From Rhodospirillaceae bacterium (GTDB lineage Bacteria; Pseudomonadota; Alphaproteobacteria; MPNO01; UBA2964), in contig JABJKO010000019.1 of NCBI GenBank assembly GCA_018660305.1, positions 1-10,403 of the forward strand: a DNA stretch of 10,403 bases, written 5' to 3'. Position 1 is the stretch's first letter; every line of letters begins with the position of its first letter. Positions 1-6,242 of this stretch are shown here, piece by piece. Below the pieces are notes generated by a model. It did not search any database. It worked only from the letters and a program-made list of their open reading frames with translations, and was not told where the DNA came from. A program made the translations under genes and the position numbers.

Positions 1-681
1 CACAAGGTCCATATCATGCTCGAAGAATGCGGGCTCGAGTACAATGCCATAGGGGTGGGTATCGAGGCCGGCGACCAGTTCAAACCGGAATTCCTGAAGA
101 TCAGCCCCAACAACAAGATACCGGCAATCATCGACCGCGATGGGCCGGGCGGCAAAGAGATTTCCGTTTTCGAGACCGGCGCCATTCTCTATTACCTGGC
201 GACCAAGACAGGCAAGTTTATGCCGGCGCTGGCGGACGATCCCGCGGGGCACCACAATGTCATGCAATGGCTCATGTTCCAGATGGGCGGTGTCGGTCCC
301 ATGTTCGGTCAGGCACGGCATTTCCGGGCCTATGCGCTGGAACGGTTCGATGAGGAGAAAGTCCAGTACGGTATCGACCGTTACACCAACGAGGCCAAGC
401 GTCTCTATGGCGTGATGGACCGGCACCTTGCCGACAACGAGTATTTCGCAGGCGATTATTCCATCGCCGATATCGCCATCTTCCCGTGGTGCCGCCAACC
501 CGACCGGCGCGGCGTCGATCAGGATGAATTCCCCAACCACAAACGCTGGGTGGAACTGGTTGCCGCCCGCCCCGGAGTGCAGCGCGGTCTGGAAGTCCTC
601 GCTGAAAACACCCGCCAGGGCGGCCATTCCAAGGAAGGCTGGGACATCATGTTTGGCGACAAGCAGTATCAACAGCCCTGA
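1..681 (+). CDS. Glutathione S-transferase, nu-class (YfcG/YghU-like), 5' end missing
   Basis: Cytosolic glutathione transferase or disulfide-bond reductase. The reading frame is open to the first base (HKVHI precedes the first visible Met at base 16), so the gene starts before the window; 226 residues remain and only a short N-terminal piece, perhaps 10-60 residues depending on subfamily, should be lost. Visible hallmarks are the thioredoxin-fold segment with SPNNKIPAI (the cis-Pro loop that binds the glutathione backbone), FETGAILYYLA (Glu-Thr contacts to the gamma-glutamyl group), and the all-helical domain with QWLMFQMGGVGPMFGQ, then KRLYGVMDRHL and GDYSIADIAIFPW. The GGVGPMFGQ stretch is typical of the YfcG/YghU/Ure2p-like group, whose members act on organic hydroperoxides and mixed disulfides. 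The N-terminal residues that define the nu-class active site are outside the window. The next gene on the same strand begins 150 bases on. The family call is firm; substrate unknown. Confidence 0.93.
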   Translation, partial: HKVHIMLEECGLEYNAIGVGIEAGDQFKPEFLKISPNNKIPAIIDRDGPGGKEISVFETGAILYYLATKTGKFMPALADDPAGHHNVMQWLMFQMGGVGPMFGQARHFRAYALERFDEEKVQYGIDRYTNEAKRLYGVMDRHLADNEYFAGDYSIADIAIFPWCRQPDRRGVDQDEFPNHKRWVELVAARPGVQRGLEVLAENTRQGGHSKEGWDIMFGDKQYQQP

Positions 682-831
682 TCCCATGATATGAAGGCGC
701 CGCGCCGGTAGCAGTCCAGCCATTCCGGCACAGCAATTTCCACCCGTGGCGATCCGAGTAGATTTCCGCTAATTATCCATCATCTGGAAGTCGTAAACGG
801 CATTGTCCGTGCGCCACCGGGATCACGTTGC

Positions 832-2085
832 ATGACCGACTCTTCGTCCACCGACGCCGCCGATCGACAACGGCTGGTTGTTCTAATCGGCTCAGTGGTT
901 CTGCTATTGATCAGCGCGGGTGGCATGTTCCTGGTTGTCGTGGCCTTGAAAGAGATGGCCATGGAATTTGGTTGGCCCCGCTCAATCCCCTCCTTCGCCT
1001 TTTCACTTCAGTTCATTGGGTCGGGATTTGGCGGCATGATCATGGGATACGTCCTGGATCGTTATGGTTTCGGGGGCCCGGCGCTTATTGGCACCCTCAT
1101 GGTCAGTTTCGGCGCCATGCTGGTCAGCGAAATTACTGCCGCCTGGCAGCTTTATGTGCTCTACGGGATCATGTTTGGTCTTGCCGGTCAGGGAAGCCTG
1201 GCGGCACCGGCGCTGGCCAATATCGCGCGCTGGTATGACGAGAAGCGTGGCATGGCGGTTGGCATCGCGTCCAGCGGCCAGGCCTTGGCCGGGATCGTCT
1301 GGCCCCCGATATTCGGGTACGTGTTACTCACCCTTGGTTGGCGGGACATGTTCTTCTGGTACGGTGTTTTCGCACTTTGCGTGATGCTGCCGGTCTGTCT
1401 GGTTGTTCGCAGAAAGCCCCCGGCCTACGTTGCGCCAGAACCCGGTACCGCCGGCGCTTCGGCGGAGAGGCAATCCACGACAGGACCGGTCCGGCAACCT
1501 CTGACCTCGCAGCAGATTCAGTGGGCCTTGAGCGCAGCGATCATTGGTTGCTGCGTGGCCATGTCGTTGCCGTTGGGACATCTCGTGTCCCACGTCACCG
1601 ATCTCGGTCATCCCATCGGAGACGCAGTGAACGTCCTGTCGGTCATGCTTATGGCGGCGTTTGTGAGCCGCGCCGTAATTCTTGGCCTGCTGTCCGATCG
1701 CGTGGGTGCGCTGCGCACCATGTTTATTTTTTCGATCGTACAGGCTTGCATGCTGGGCTTGTTTACGGTCGTCGATTCGCTACTGGCGCTCTATGCCGTC
1801 GCCATTCTTTGTGGCCTCGGATATGGCGGGCTATTCCCGATCTATGCCGTGGCAACAAGAGAGCATTTGCCGATCCATGAAGTCGGCAGGAGAACAGGCA
1901 CAATCTTTTTGTTTGGCGCCGTCGCCATGGGTCTTGGCAGTTGGATGGGCGGTTATCTGTTCGATCTGACGGGATCCTACACCCTGCCCTTCCTCATCGG
2001 AGTCGCTATCAACCTTACCAACCTGGTGATCGTCGCCCTGCTGATCCTGCGCATACGACCACCCCTGGCCTTCCGCCTCGCCTGA
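832..2085 (+). CDS. MFS transporter, monocarboxylate/oxalate-formate-like
   Basis: Inner-membrane secondary carrier of 417 residues, the usual length for a 12-helix major facilitator. A short polar N-terminus (1-14) leads into the first helix (about 15-39). The motif A-like loop GYVLDRYGFGG sits at 72-82 and its second-half counterpart LLSDRVGALR at 286-295. A hydrophilic central loop (about 193-228) separates the two six-helix halves. The segment at 132-155 (IARWYDEKRGMAVGIASSGQ and following residues) resembles bacterial members of the monocarboxylate/oxalate:formate antiporter group, which move small organic acids. Start ATG 832 follows a weak GGGA nine bases upstream; no better in-frame start is visible. 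It follows the GST by 150 bases with no clear terminator between, so co-transcription is possible. It ends just before a strong shared terminator. By eye its codon use is less GC-biased than that of the molybdenum hydroxylase gene. Substrate cannot be assigned. Confidence 0.9.
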   Translation: MTDSSSTDAADRQRLVVLIGSVVLLLISAGGMFLVVVALKEMAMEFGWPRSIPSFAFSLQFIGSGFGGMIMGYVLDRYGFGGPALIGTLMVSFGAMLVSEITAAWQLYVLYGIMFGLAGQGSLAAPALANIARWYDEKRGMAVGIASSGQALAGIVWPPIFGYVLLTLGWRDMFFWYGVFALCVMLPVCLVVRRKPPAYVAPEPGTAGASAERQSTTGPVRQPLTSQQIQWALSAAIIGCCVAMSLPLGHLVSHVTDLGHPIGDAVNVLSVMLMAAFVSRAVILGLLSDRVGALRTMFIFSIVQACMLGLFTVVDSLLALYAVAILCGLGYGGLFPIYAVATREHLPIHEVGRRTGTIFLFGAVAMGLGSWMGGYLFDLTGSYTLPFLIGVAINLTNLVIVALLILRIRPPLAFRLA

Positions 2086-2090
2086 TCATA

Positions 2091-2123
2091 AAAAAACCTC
2101 CGCGAAGGTCGCGGAGGTTTTTT
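2091..2123. terminator. Bidirectional intrinsic terminator between convergent genes
   Basis: A perfect inverted repeat with 15-base arms (2091-2105 and 2109-2123) and a 3-base AGG loop. The arms begin with six A and end with six T around a GC-rich core (CCTCCGCGA/TCGCGGAGG), so the RNA has a T-tract after the hairpin on either strand. It lies 5 bases after the MFS stop codon and 34 bases beyond the stop of the convergent HU-like gene. A second small hairpin (CGGGC-ATA-GCCCG, 2131-2143) lies between it and the HU-like gene and would be transcribed first from that side. Confidence 0.93.
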
Positions 2124-2157
2124 GTCTCGGCGGGCATAGCCCGTCCGAAAAAGCGCC

Positions 2158-2526
2158 TTACTTCATCTTCTTCTTGAAGTAGCTGTTGGCTTCGTCCTTG
2201 AGCGCCTTGCCGGCGGTGAAACGCGGCTGCAGGGTCGCGGGCTTGGCCTTAAAGGTGGTGGGCTCGCCGGTAAACGGGTTGGTCCCCGGGCGCGCCTTGG
2301 TCGCGTCCTTAAAGCGCATCTTGATTCGGCCAAGATGACCAAGGGGCACACTGCCCGGCGTCTTTTTCTTCGTGTCCTTAAGCGCGAGTTCGGAAACCAC
2401 CGGCCACAGGCTCTCCATAAGCTTGCTGGCGTCCCTTTGGCTGAAATTCCTGTCCCAATCGCTACCGAGTGCATTATTCAGAGCCGCCGCATAGGCGCCG
2501 GCAAGCTGGGTCTTCGTCACGGTCAT
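2158..2526 (-). CDS. Enlarged HU/IHF-family DNA-binding protein
   Basis: Nucleoid-associated DNA-bending protein of 122 residues, against about 90 for standard HU. The start at 2526 (MTVTKTQL) is preceded by GAGG eight bases upstream; reading further upstream in this frame adds sequence with no HU resemblance that runs into the divergent gene. HU landmarks: KTQL at 5-8, matching the start of HU helix 1; GHLGRIKMRF at 63-72, matching the GFGTF beta-strand; the DNA-binding arm ARPGTNPFTGE at 78-88, with the intercalating Pro of the RNP motif kept (Pro84) but its Arg replaced by Thr82; and FTAGKALKDEAN at 103-114, matching the C-terminal FKPGKALKD. The extra length is about 15 residues in the helical dimerisation region (with WDRNFSQRDASK) and a Lys-rich tail ending KKKMK. 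It stands alone, convergent with the MFS gene and divergent from the molybdenum hydroxylase. Family sure; role of the extension unknown. Confidence 0.85.
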   Translation of the reverse strand: MTVTKTQLAGAYAAALNNALGSDWDRNFSQRDASKLMESLWPVVSELALKDTKKKTPGSVPLGHLGRIKMRFKDATKARPGTNPFTGEPTTFKAKPATLQPRFTAGKALKDEANSYFKKKMK

Positions 2527-2614
2527 GGTTTTTCCCTCATGTCTGAGCGCGGAAGTGTACCGGGCCACCCGAGAAAAATCGGGAAACGCCAGATGGCGCG
2601 ACCATAGGCAAGTA

Positions 2615-2626
2615 TTGGTAAACCAA
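2615..2626. promoter_or_regulatory. Small palindrome in the HU-like/CoxL-type divergent gap (possible operator)
   Basis: The 247-base gap 2527-2773 separates two divergent genes and must hold both promoters. It contains the palindrome TTGGT-AA-ACCAA, and GGTAAA occurs twice (2617 and 2628) exactly 11 bases apart, about one helical turn, as an operator for a dimeric regulator might. Other structure in the gap is a 5-bp hairpin CCCGA/TCGGG (2568-2583) in the likely leader of the HU-like mRNA. No convincing -35/-10 pair was found in either direction; TTGACC at 2708-2713 lacks a good -10 at normal spacing. Regulatory function is a guess. Confidence 0.25.
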
Positions 2627-2773
2627 AGGTAAATCAGTGTGAAACCGGCCATATTCCGCCGATATCGCATGGTCGCCACGGCGAAACGGATCACCGCATC
2701 TTGGTCTTTGACCCGATTTGTATCAGGATAGGTCCCCGAATAATCAAGAGACGAACAGGCGAGGAAGAGAATA

Positions 2774-5104
2774 ATGGGCCAATTTGCCATCGGTCAGTCC
2801 GTACCCCGGACGGAAGATCCCCGGTTATTGCGCGGCGAAGGCCGTTATGTGGACGACATCCGGCTACAGAACGAGACCCATGCCTATATTCTTAGATCGC
2901 CGCACGGGCACGCACGCATCACCCGCTTCGATTGCAGCGCCGCCAGGAAAATGCCCGGCGTGCTCGCCGTCCTCACCGGCGAAGACTGGGAAGCAACCGG
3001 ATACGGCCAGCACCCGCCGGGCCATCCGCGCACAAGGCGGGATGGCTCACCGCTTTATTATCCGCCGCGCCCGGCGCTGGTCACCGGCACGGTGCGTGTG
3101 GTCGGCGACCCCATCGCCATGGTGGTGGCCGAAACGTATTTCCAGGCGCGCGATGCCGCCGAAGCCATCGAGATCGACTATGAGGCCCTGCCGGTCAATG
3201 TGATCGCGTCCGAAGCAAACAGGCCCGGCGCAGCGCCGCTCCGCCCCGACTGCCCCGACAATGAAAGCTTTTTCTATGAAGCGGGCGACAAGGATGCGGT
3301 GGAAGCCGCCATCGCTTCCGCAGCCCATGTGACCCATTACCACACGGTCATCAGCCGCATCACGGCCAACACCATGGAGCCGCGCGTCGGCATCGGCGAC
3401 TATGATTCCGCCGAAGACCGCTACACGCTTTATGGAGGCACCCAGCGGCAGTTCCAGCTCCGGCGTCAGCTCGCCGAGGACATCTTCGGCATCCGCGAAA
3501 CTCAGGTCCGGGTCATCGGCTCCGATGTGGGCGGCAGCTTCGGCATGAAAAGTGGCCAGTTCCCGGAATACAGGCTGGTGCTTTGGGCTTCCAAGATCGT
3601 CGGCCGGCCGGTGCGCTGGCTGTCCGACCGCAGCGAGGGCCACGCCACCGACTATCACGACCGCGACCAGACCACCGATGCAACGCTCGCGCTCGATCAG
3701 GATGGCCGCTTTCTCGCCCTCAAGGTCAGCAATGTGTGCGGCATCGGCGCCTATATGGAGGCCTCGAGCACCATCTCGCCGGCCGGACATCTCGGCGGAC
3801 TGGCGGGGACATACAGGACGCCCTTGATTTTTGCTGAATCCGCCGCGGTGTTCACCAACACGTCAAGCAATGGCCCGTTCCGCGGATCCGGCCGGCCCGA
3901 GGCGGCCTATGTGCTGGAGCGCATCATCGACAACGCGGCGCGCGAAATGGGGATAGACCGTGCCGAAATCCGCCGGCGCAATATCGTGCCTCCGAGCGCG
4001 ATGCCCTTCAAGACCGGGCTGCTCTTCACCCTCGATTGCGGCGAGTTCGAAAAGAACATGGAACAGACGCTCGAAATGGCGGACTACGATGATTTCGAGG
4101 ACCGCCGGGCGGAGGCCGCCAGCCGGGGTAAATACCGTGGACTGGGTATCGCCAACTTCATCGAACAGACCGCCCAGCTCGACGGAGAAACCATCACGAT
4201 CCAGTTCGACACCACCGGCACGGTGACGGTGCTCGCCGGCTCCATCTCCCACGGCCAGGGTCACGACGCCATGTACAAGATTGTGGTGTCGGATATCCTT
4301 GGTATCGATTCCGACGACATCCGTGTCGCCTCCGGTGATACCGATCTGCTGCCGTACGGCGGCGGCACCTATGCCTCGCGCACGGCGATCCTTGGCTCAT
4401 CGGCGGCCAAGGGCGCTGGCGACAAGATCATCGAAAAGGGCAAGAAGCTCGCCGCCCACATGCTGGAAGCGGCTGAAGATGACATCGAGTTCGATAACGG
4501 CAACTTCCGGGTCGCCGGCACCGACCGGGAGATCGCCCTGCAGGAAGTTGCCAAGGCGGCCTACAAACCGCACAGCCTGCCGCCCGATATCGAGGTCGGG
4601 CTGTTCGCCACCGACACGTTCGCACCGGGCACGCCCTGCTTCCCCAACGGTTGCCATGTGGTCGAGGTGGAGATCGATCCCGATACCGGTTTCACAGAGA
4701 TCCTGCGCTATTCGGTTGTCGACGATGTGGGCACGGTGATCAACAGGCTCACCCTCGAAGGCCAGATCCATGGTGGAATCGGCCAGGCGGTGGGCCAGGC
4801 ACTCTCCGAGCAGATCGTCTATGACGAGGAATCGGGCCAGCTCATCACCGGCAGCTTCCTCGATTACGGCATGCCGCGCGCCGCCGATTCCTGCAGCTAC
4901 GATCTCGGCAACAACCCGGTGCCCACCAAGCTCAACCCCATCGGCGCAAAAGGCGCCGGCGAGGCCGGCAATGTGGGCGGTCTCGGCGCCATCATGAACG
5001 CCATCGTCGACGCCCTGTCACCGCTGGGCATCACCAACATCGATATGCCCGCCACCCCAACCAAGGTCTGGCACGCGATCCAGGAAGCGAAGGGGAAGAA
5101 CTAA
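2774..5104 (+). CDS. Xanthine dehydrogenase/CoxL-family molybdopterin-binding large subunit
   Basis: Large catalytic subunit of a molybdenum hydroxylase, which hydroxylates a carbon centre (aldehyde, N-heterocycle or similar) using water. It has 776 residues, normal for the CoxL branch. ATG 2774 follows a purine-rich GAGGAAGAG ribosome site. The N-terminal a/b hammerhead domain (about 15-140, IGQSVPRTEDPRLLRGEGRY at its start) is followed by the molybdopterin domains: GGSFG at 253-257, GPFRGSGRPEAAY at 367-379, GQGHD at 494-498, GGGTYASR at 529-536, and GAKGAGEAG at 724-732 with the catalytic-base Glu at 730. The active-site loop lacks the AYXCSFR Cys signature of true CO dehydrogenase and resembles the PYRGAGR loop of so-called form II CoxL, so CO oxidation is unlikely. 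No 2Fe-2S (CoxS) or FAD (CoxM) partner, nor XdhC/CoxF-type maturation gene, lies next to it, so the holoenzyme must borrow subunits from elsewhere or be atypical. Substrate unknown. Confidence 0.94.
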   Translation: MGQFAIGQSVPRTEDPRLLRGEGRYVDDIRLQNETHAYILRSPHGHARITRFDCSAARKMPGVLAVLTGEDWEATGYGQHPPGHPRTRRDGSPLYYPPRPALVTGTVRVVGDPIAMVVAETYFQARDAAEAIEIDYEALPVNVIASEANRPGAAPLRPDCPDNESFFYEAGDKDAVEAAIASAAHVTHYHTVISRITANTMEPRVGIGDYDSAEDRYTLYGGTQRQFQLRRQLAEDIFGIRETQVRVIGSDVGGSFGMKSGQFPEYRLVLWASKIVGRPVRWLSDRSEGHATDYHDRDQTTDATLALDQDGRFLALKVSNVCGIGAYMEASSTISPAGHLGGLAGTYRTPLIFAESAAVFTNTSSNGPFRGSGRPEAAYVLERIIDNAAREMGIDRAEIRRRNIVPPSAMPFKTGLLFTLDCGEFEKNMEQTLEMADYDDFEDRRAEAASRGKYRGLGIANFIEQTAQLDGETITIQFDTTGTVTVLAGSISHGQGHDAMYKIVVSDILGIDSDDIRVASGDTDLLPYGGGTYASRTAILGSSAAKGAGDKIIEKGKKLAAHMLEAAEDDIEFDNGNFRVAGTDREIALQEVAKAAYKPHSLPPDIEVGLFATDTFAPGTPCFPNGCHVVEVEIDPDTGFTEILRYSVVDDVGTVINRLTLEGQIHGGIGQAVGQALSEQIVYDEESGQLITGSFLDYGMPRAADSCSYDLGNNPVPTKLNPIGAKGAGEAGNVGGLGAIMNAIVDALSPLGITNIDMPATPTKVWHAIQEAKGKN

Positions 5105-5112
5105 ATTATTAA

Positions 5113-5189
5113 TCGTCATTCGCGGGCGTGACCCGCGAATCCAACCTTTTTCTTTTTCTGGATCACCGGGTCAAGCCCGGTGATGACGA
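5113..5189. repeat. Paired palindromic intergenic repeat (BIME-like double hairpin)
   Basis: Two 9-bp hairpins in mirrored arrangement: ATTCGCGGG/CCCGCGAAT (5118-5140) and ATCACCGGG/CCCGGTGAT (5162-5184), each with a 5-base loop. They are framed by outer complementary ends TCGTCAT (5113-5119) and ATGACGA (5183-5189), with inner ATCCA (5139-5143) and TGGAT (5159-5163) also complementary, so the whole unit could fold into one long structure. The composition (GTCAT, GC-rich stem, ATCCA, spacer, TGGAT, stem, ATGAC) matches, from memory, a dispersed intergenic element common in alphaproteobacterial genomes. It fills the gap between the convergent CoxL-type and dioxygenase genes. Confidence 0.8.
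5118..5157 (+). terminator. Probable terminator of the CoxL-type gene, built from the first repeat hairpin
   Basis: The 9-bp GC-rich hairpin at 5118-5140 begins 13 bases after the stop codon and is followed, after 6 bases, by the T-rich tract TTTTTCTTTTT (5147-5157). A second hairpin (5162-5184) also has a T-rich tract, starting at 5194. This suits termination on the plus strand; the minus strand has no comparable T-run, so the convergent dioxygenase gene gets less obvious help. Confidence 0.55.
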
Positions 5190-5219
5190 AGGGTTTTTGT
5201 TTTAACTGTTGGCTTTCGC

Positions 5220-6101
5220 TTACATCACCGCCTCACGATAGGGCGGGTCGCCTTCCAGCACCGGGTATTCGTCCTGTACGGTCAGGCGGCGGAGCAGACG
5301 GCGTTCTTCGCGGGGGAAGTCGGTGCGTGCGTGGAGGCTGCAGCGGTTGTCCCACATGATCAGATCGCCCGGCACCCAGGCATGTTCATAGATGAAGTCC
5401 GGATTGCGCTGGTGCTGAAACAGGAAGTCCAGCAGCTCTTCACTTTCCTTGACCGGCAGGCCGATAATCTCCTCGGTCATCAGCTCGTTGACGAACAGTG
5501 ACGATTTGCCGGTCGCGGGATGTTTACGGAAAACGGGATGGGCGGCGTGCGGGAAATTCTCCCGGTCATACTTGTCCTTGTCCTTCATACAGATGCCGTA
5601 TTCATAGACCTGCATGCCCTTTTTGCCGTGAAGCGTTCGCTTCACATCCTCGGGCAGGGTTTCCGCCGCCGTATAGCTGTTTGAAAACAGGGTATGGCCG
5701 CCCCATGAGGTGATTTCGATGGCATAGAGAATGGTCGCCTTGTCCGGATGCTCAAAAAAGGGCGTGTCGGAATGGAACATCATTTCGCCATCGGGCAGCG
5801 AACCGATGGGTTCGCCGTCCTTGCGAATGTTGCTGACCAGCATGACGTTGGGGCCGTACTCGTCCAGCTCGGGCGGCTGCGCGCCGCGACGGGCCCGGCT
5901 GCCCAACCCACCGAACTTCCCCGCGAAGGCCCGCTGCTGATCGTTGGTGATCTCCTGGTCCCGGAACAGGATGATCTGATGCTCATGCCAGGCATCCTCG
6001 ATGGTGCGCACGGTCTCGGCATCCAGCTCCTCGCGGAGATCCACACCGCGGATTTCCGCGCCGATGGCATCCGACAGACGGTTAACCTCGATCCTGCTCA
6101 T
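5220..6101 (-). CDS. TauD/TfdA-family Fe(II)/2-oxoglutarate-dependent dioxygenase
   Basis: Cytosolic non-haem iron oxygenase of 293 residues, close to TauD (283). It couples oxidative decarboxylation of 2-oxoglutarate to hydroxylation of a substrate; characterised relatives act on taurine (TauD), 2,4-D (TfdA) or alkyl sulfate esters (AtsK). The iron facial triad is visible: His110 and Asp112 in MMFHSDTPF and His257 in RCSLHART. The 2-oxoglutarate-binding arginines fit at Arg268 and Arg272, spaced 11 and 15 residues after the distal His exactly as in TauD. The N-terminal IGAEIRGVDL and ILFRDQEIT segments are also typical. Start ATG 6101 has GGAG six bases upstream. It is divergent from the aldo/keto reductase across 141 bases and convergent with the CoxL-type gene. 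Substrate cannot be inferred; sulfonate use is not supported by any neighbouring sulfonate transport gene. Confidence 0.93.
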   Translation of the reverse strand: MSRIEVNRLSDAIGAEIRGVDLREELDAETVRTIEDAWHEHQIILFRDQEITNDQQRAFAGKFGGLGSRARRGAQPPELDEYGPNVMLVSNIRKDGEPIGSLPDGEMMFHSDTPFFEHPDKATILYAIEITSWGGHTLFSNSYTAAETLPEDVKRTLHGKKGMQVYEYGICMKDKDKYDRENFPHAAHPVFRKHPATGKSSLFVNELMTEEIIGLPVKESEELLDFLFQHQRNPDFIYEHAWVPGDLIMWDNRCSLHARTDFPREERRLLRRLTVQDEYPVLEGDPPYREAVM

Positions 6102-6136
6102 GGTCTTCTCCGCTTAAAGCGTCATTTGTTGGGCAT

Positions 6137-6166
6137 AGTCTAATGAGCACCGGACTTCCCTGTCAC
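6137..6166 (-). promoter_or_regulatory. Candidate sigma-70 promoter for the dioxygenase gene
   Basis: On the minus strand GTGACA (6161-6166; 5 of 6 to TTGACA) is followed after 18 bases by TAGACT (6137-6142; 4 of 6 to TATAAT). Transcription would start near 6130, giving a leader of about 30 bases before the ATG at 6101. For the divergent aldo/keto reductase only an isolated TACACT (6204-6209) resembles a -10 box, with no matching -35. Confidence 0.35.
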
Positions 6167-6242
6167 GCGAATTGGCACCGTTCCTCAAGCACCGCTTTGC
6201 GACTACACTGCCTGACCAGAGGCCCTCGCAGGGAGATTGGAC

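Noticed and set aside
682..831. Small gene, RNA or terminator between the GST and MFS genes
   Set aside because: No convincing hairpin with T-tract, promoter or coding frame; the short open frames there are shadows.
2527..2790. Upstream extension of the HU-like reading frame to a 210-residue protein
   Set aside because: The extra residues have no HU similarity, overlap the start of the divergent CoxL-type gene, and a good ribosome site precedes the Met at 2526.
3047..3790. Long minus-strand open frame (247 codons) inside the CoxL-type gene
   Set aside because: It is an antisense shadow of a GC-rich gene with all expected molybdenum hydroxylase motifs on the plus strand; its translation resembles no family and it lacks a ribosome site.
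2774..5104. True carbon monoxide dehydrogenase (coxL)
   Set aside because: The Cys-containing AYXCSFR active-site loop is absent and no coxM or coxS gene is adjacent.
5220..6101. Taurine dioxygenase (tauD) as a specific gene name
   Set aside because: Only family-level iron and 2-oxoglutarate residues are visible; no taurine transport genes are nearby.
6172..6190. TTGGCAC-like sigma-54 -24 element before the aldo/keto reductase
   Set aside because: There is no GC of a TTGC -12 element at the required distance.
6237..6242. TTG start two codons upstream for the aldo/keto reductase
   Set aside because: It abuts the ribosome site GGGAGA directly; ATG 6243 has correct spacing and gives the usual N-terminus.
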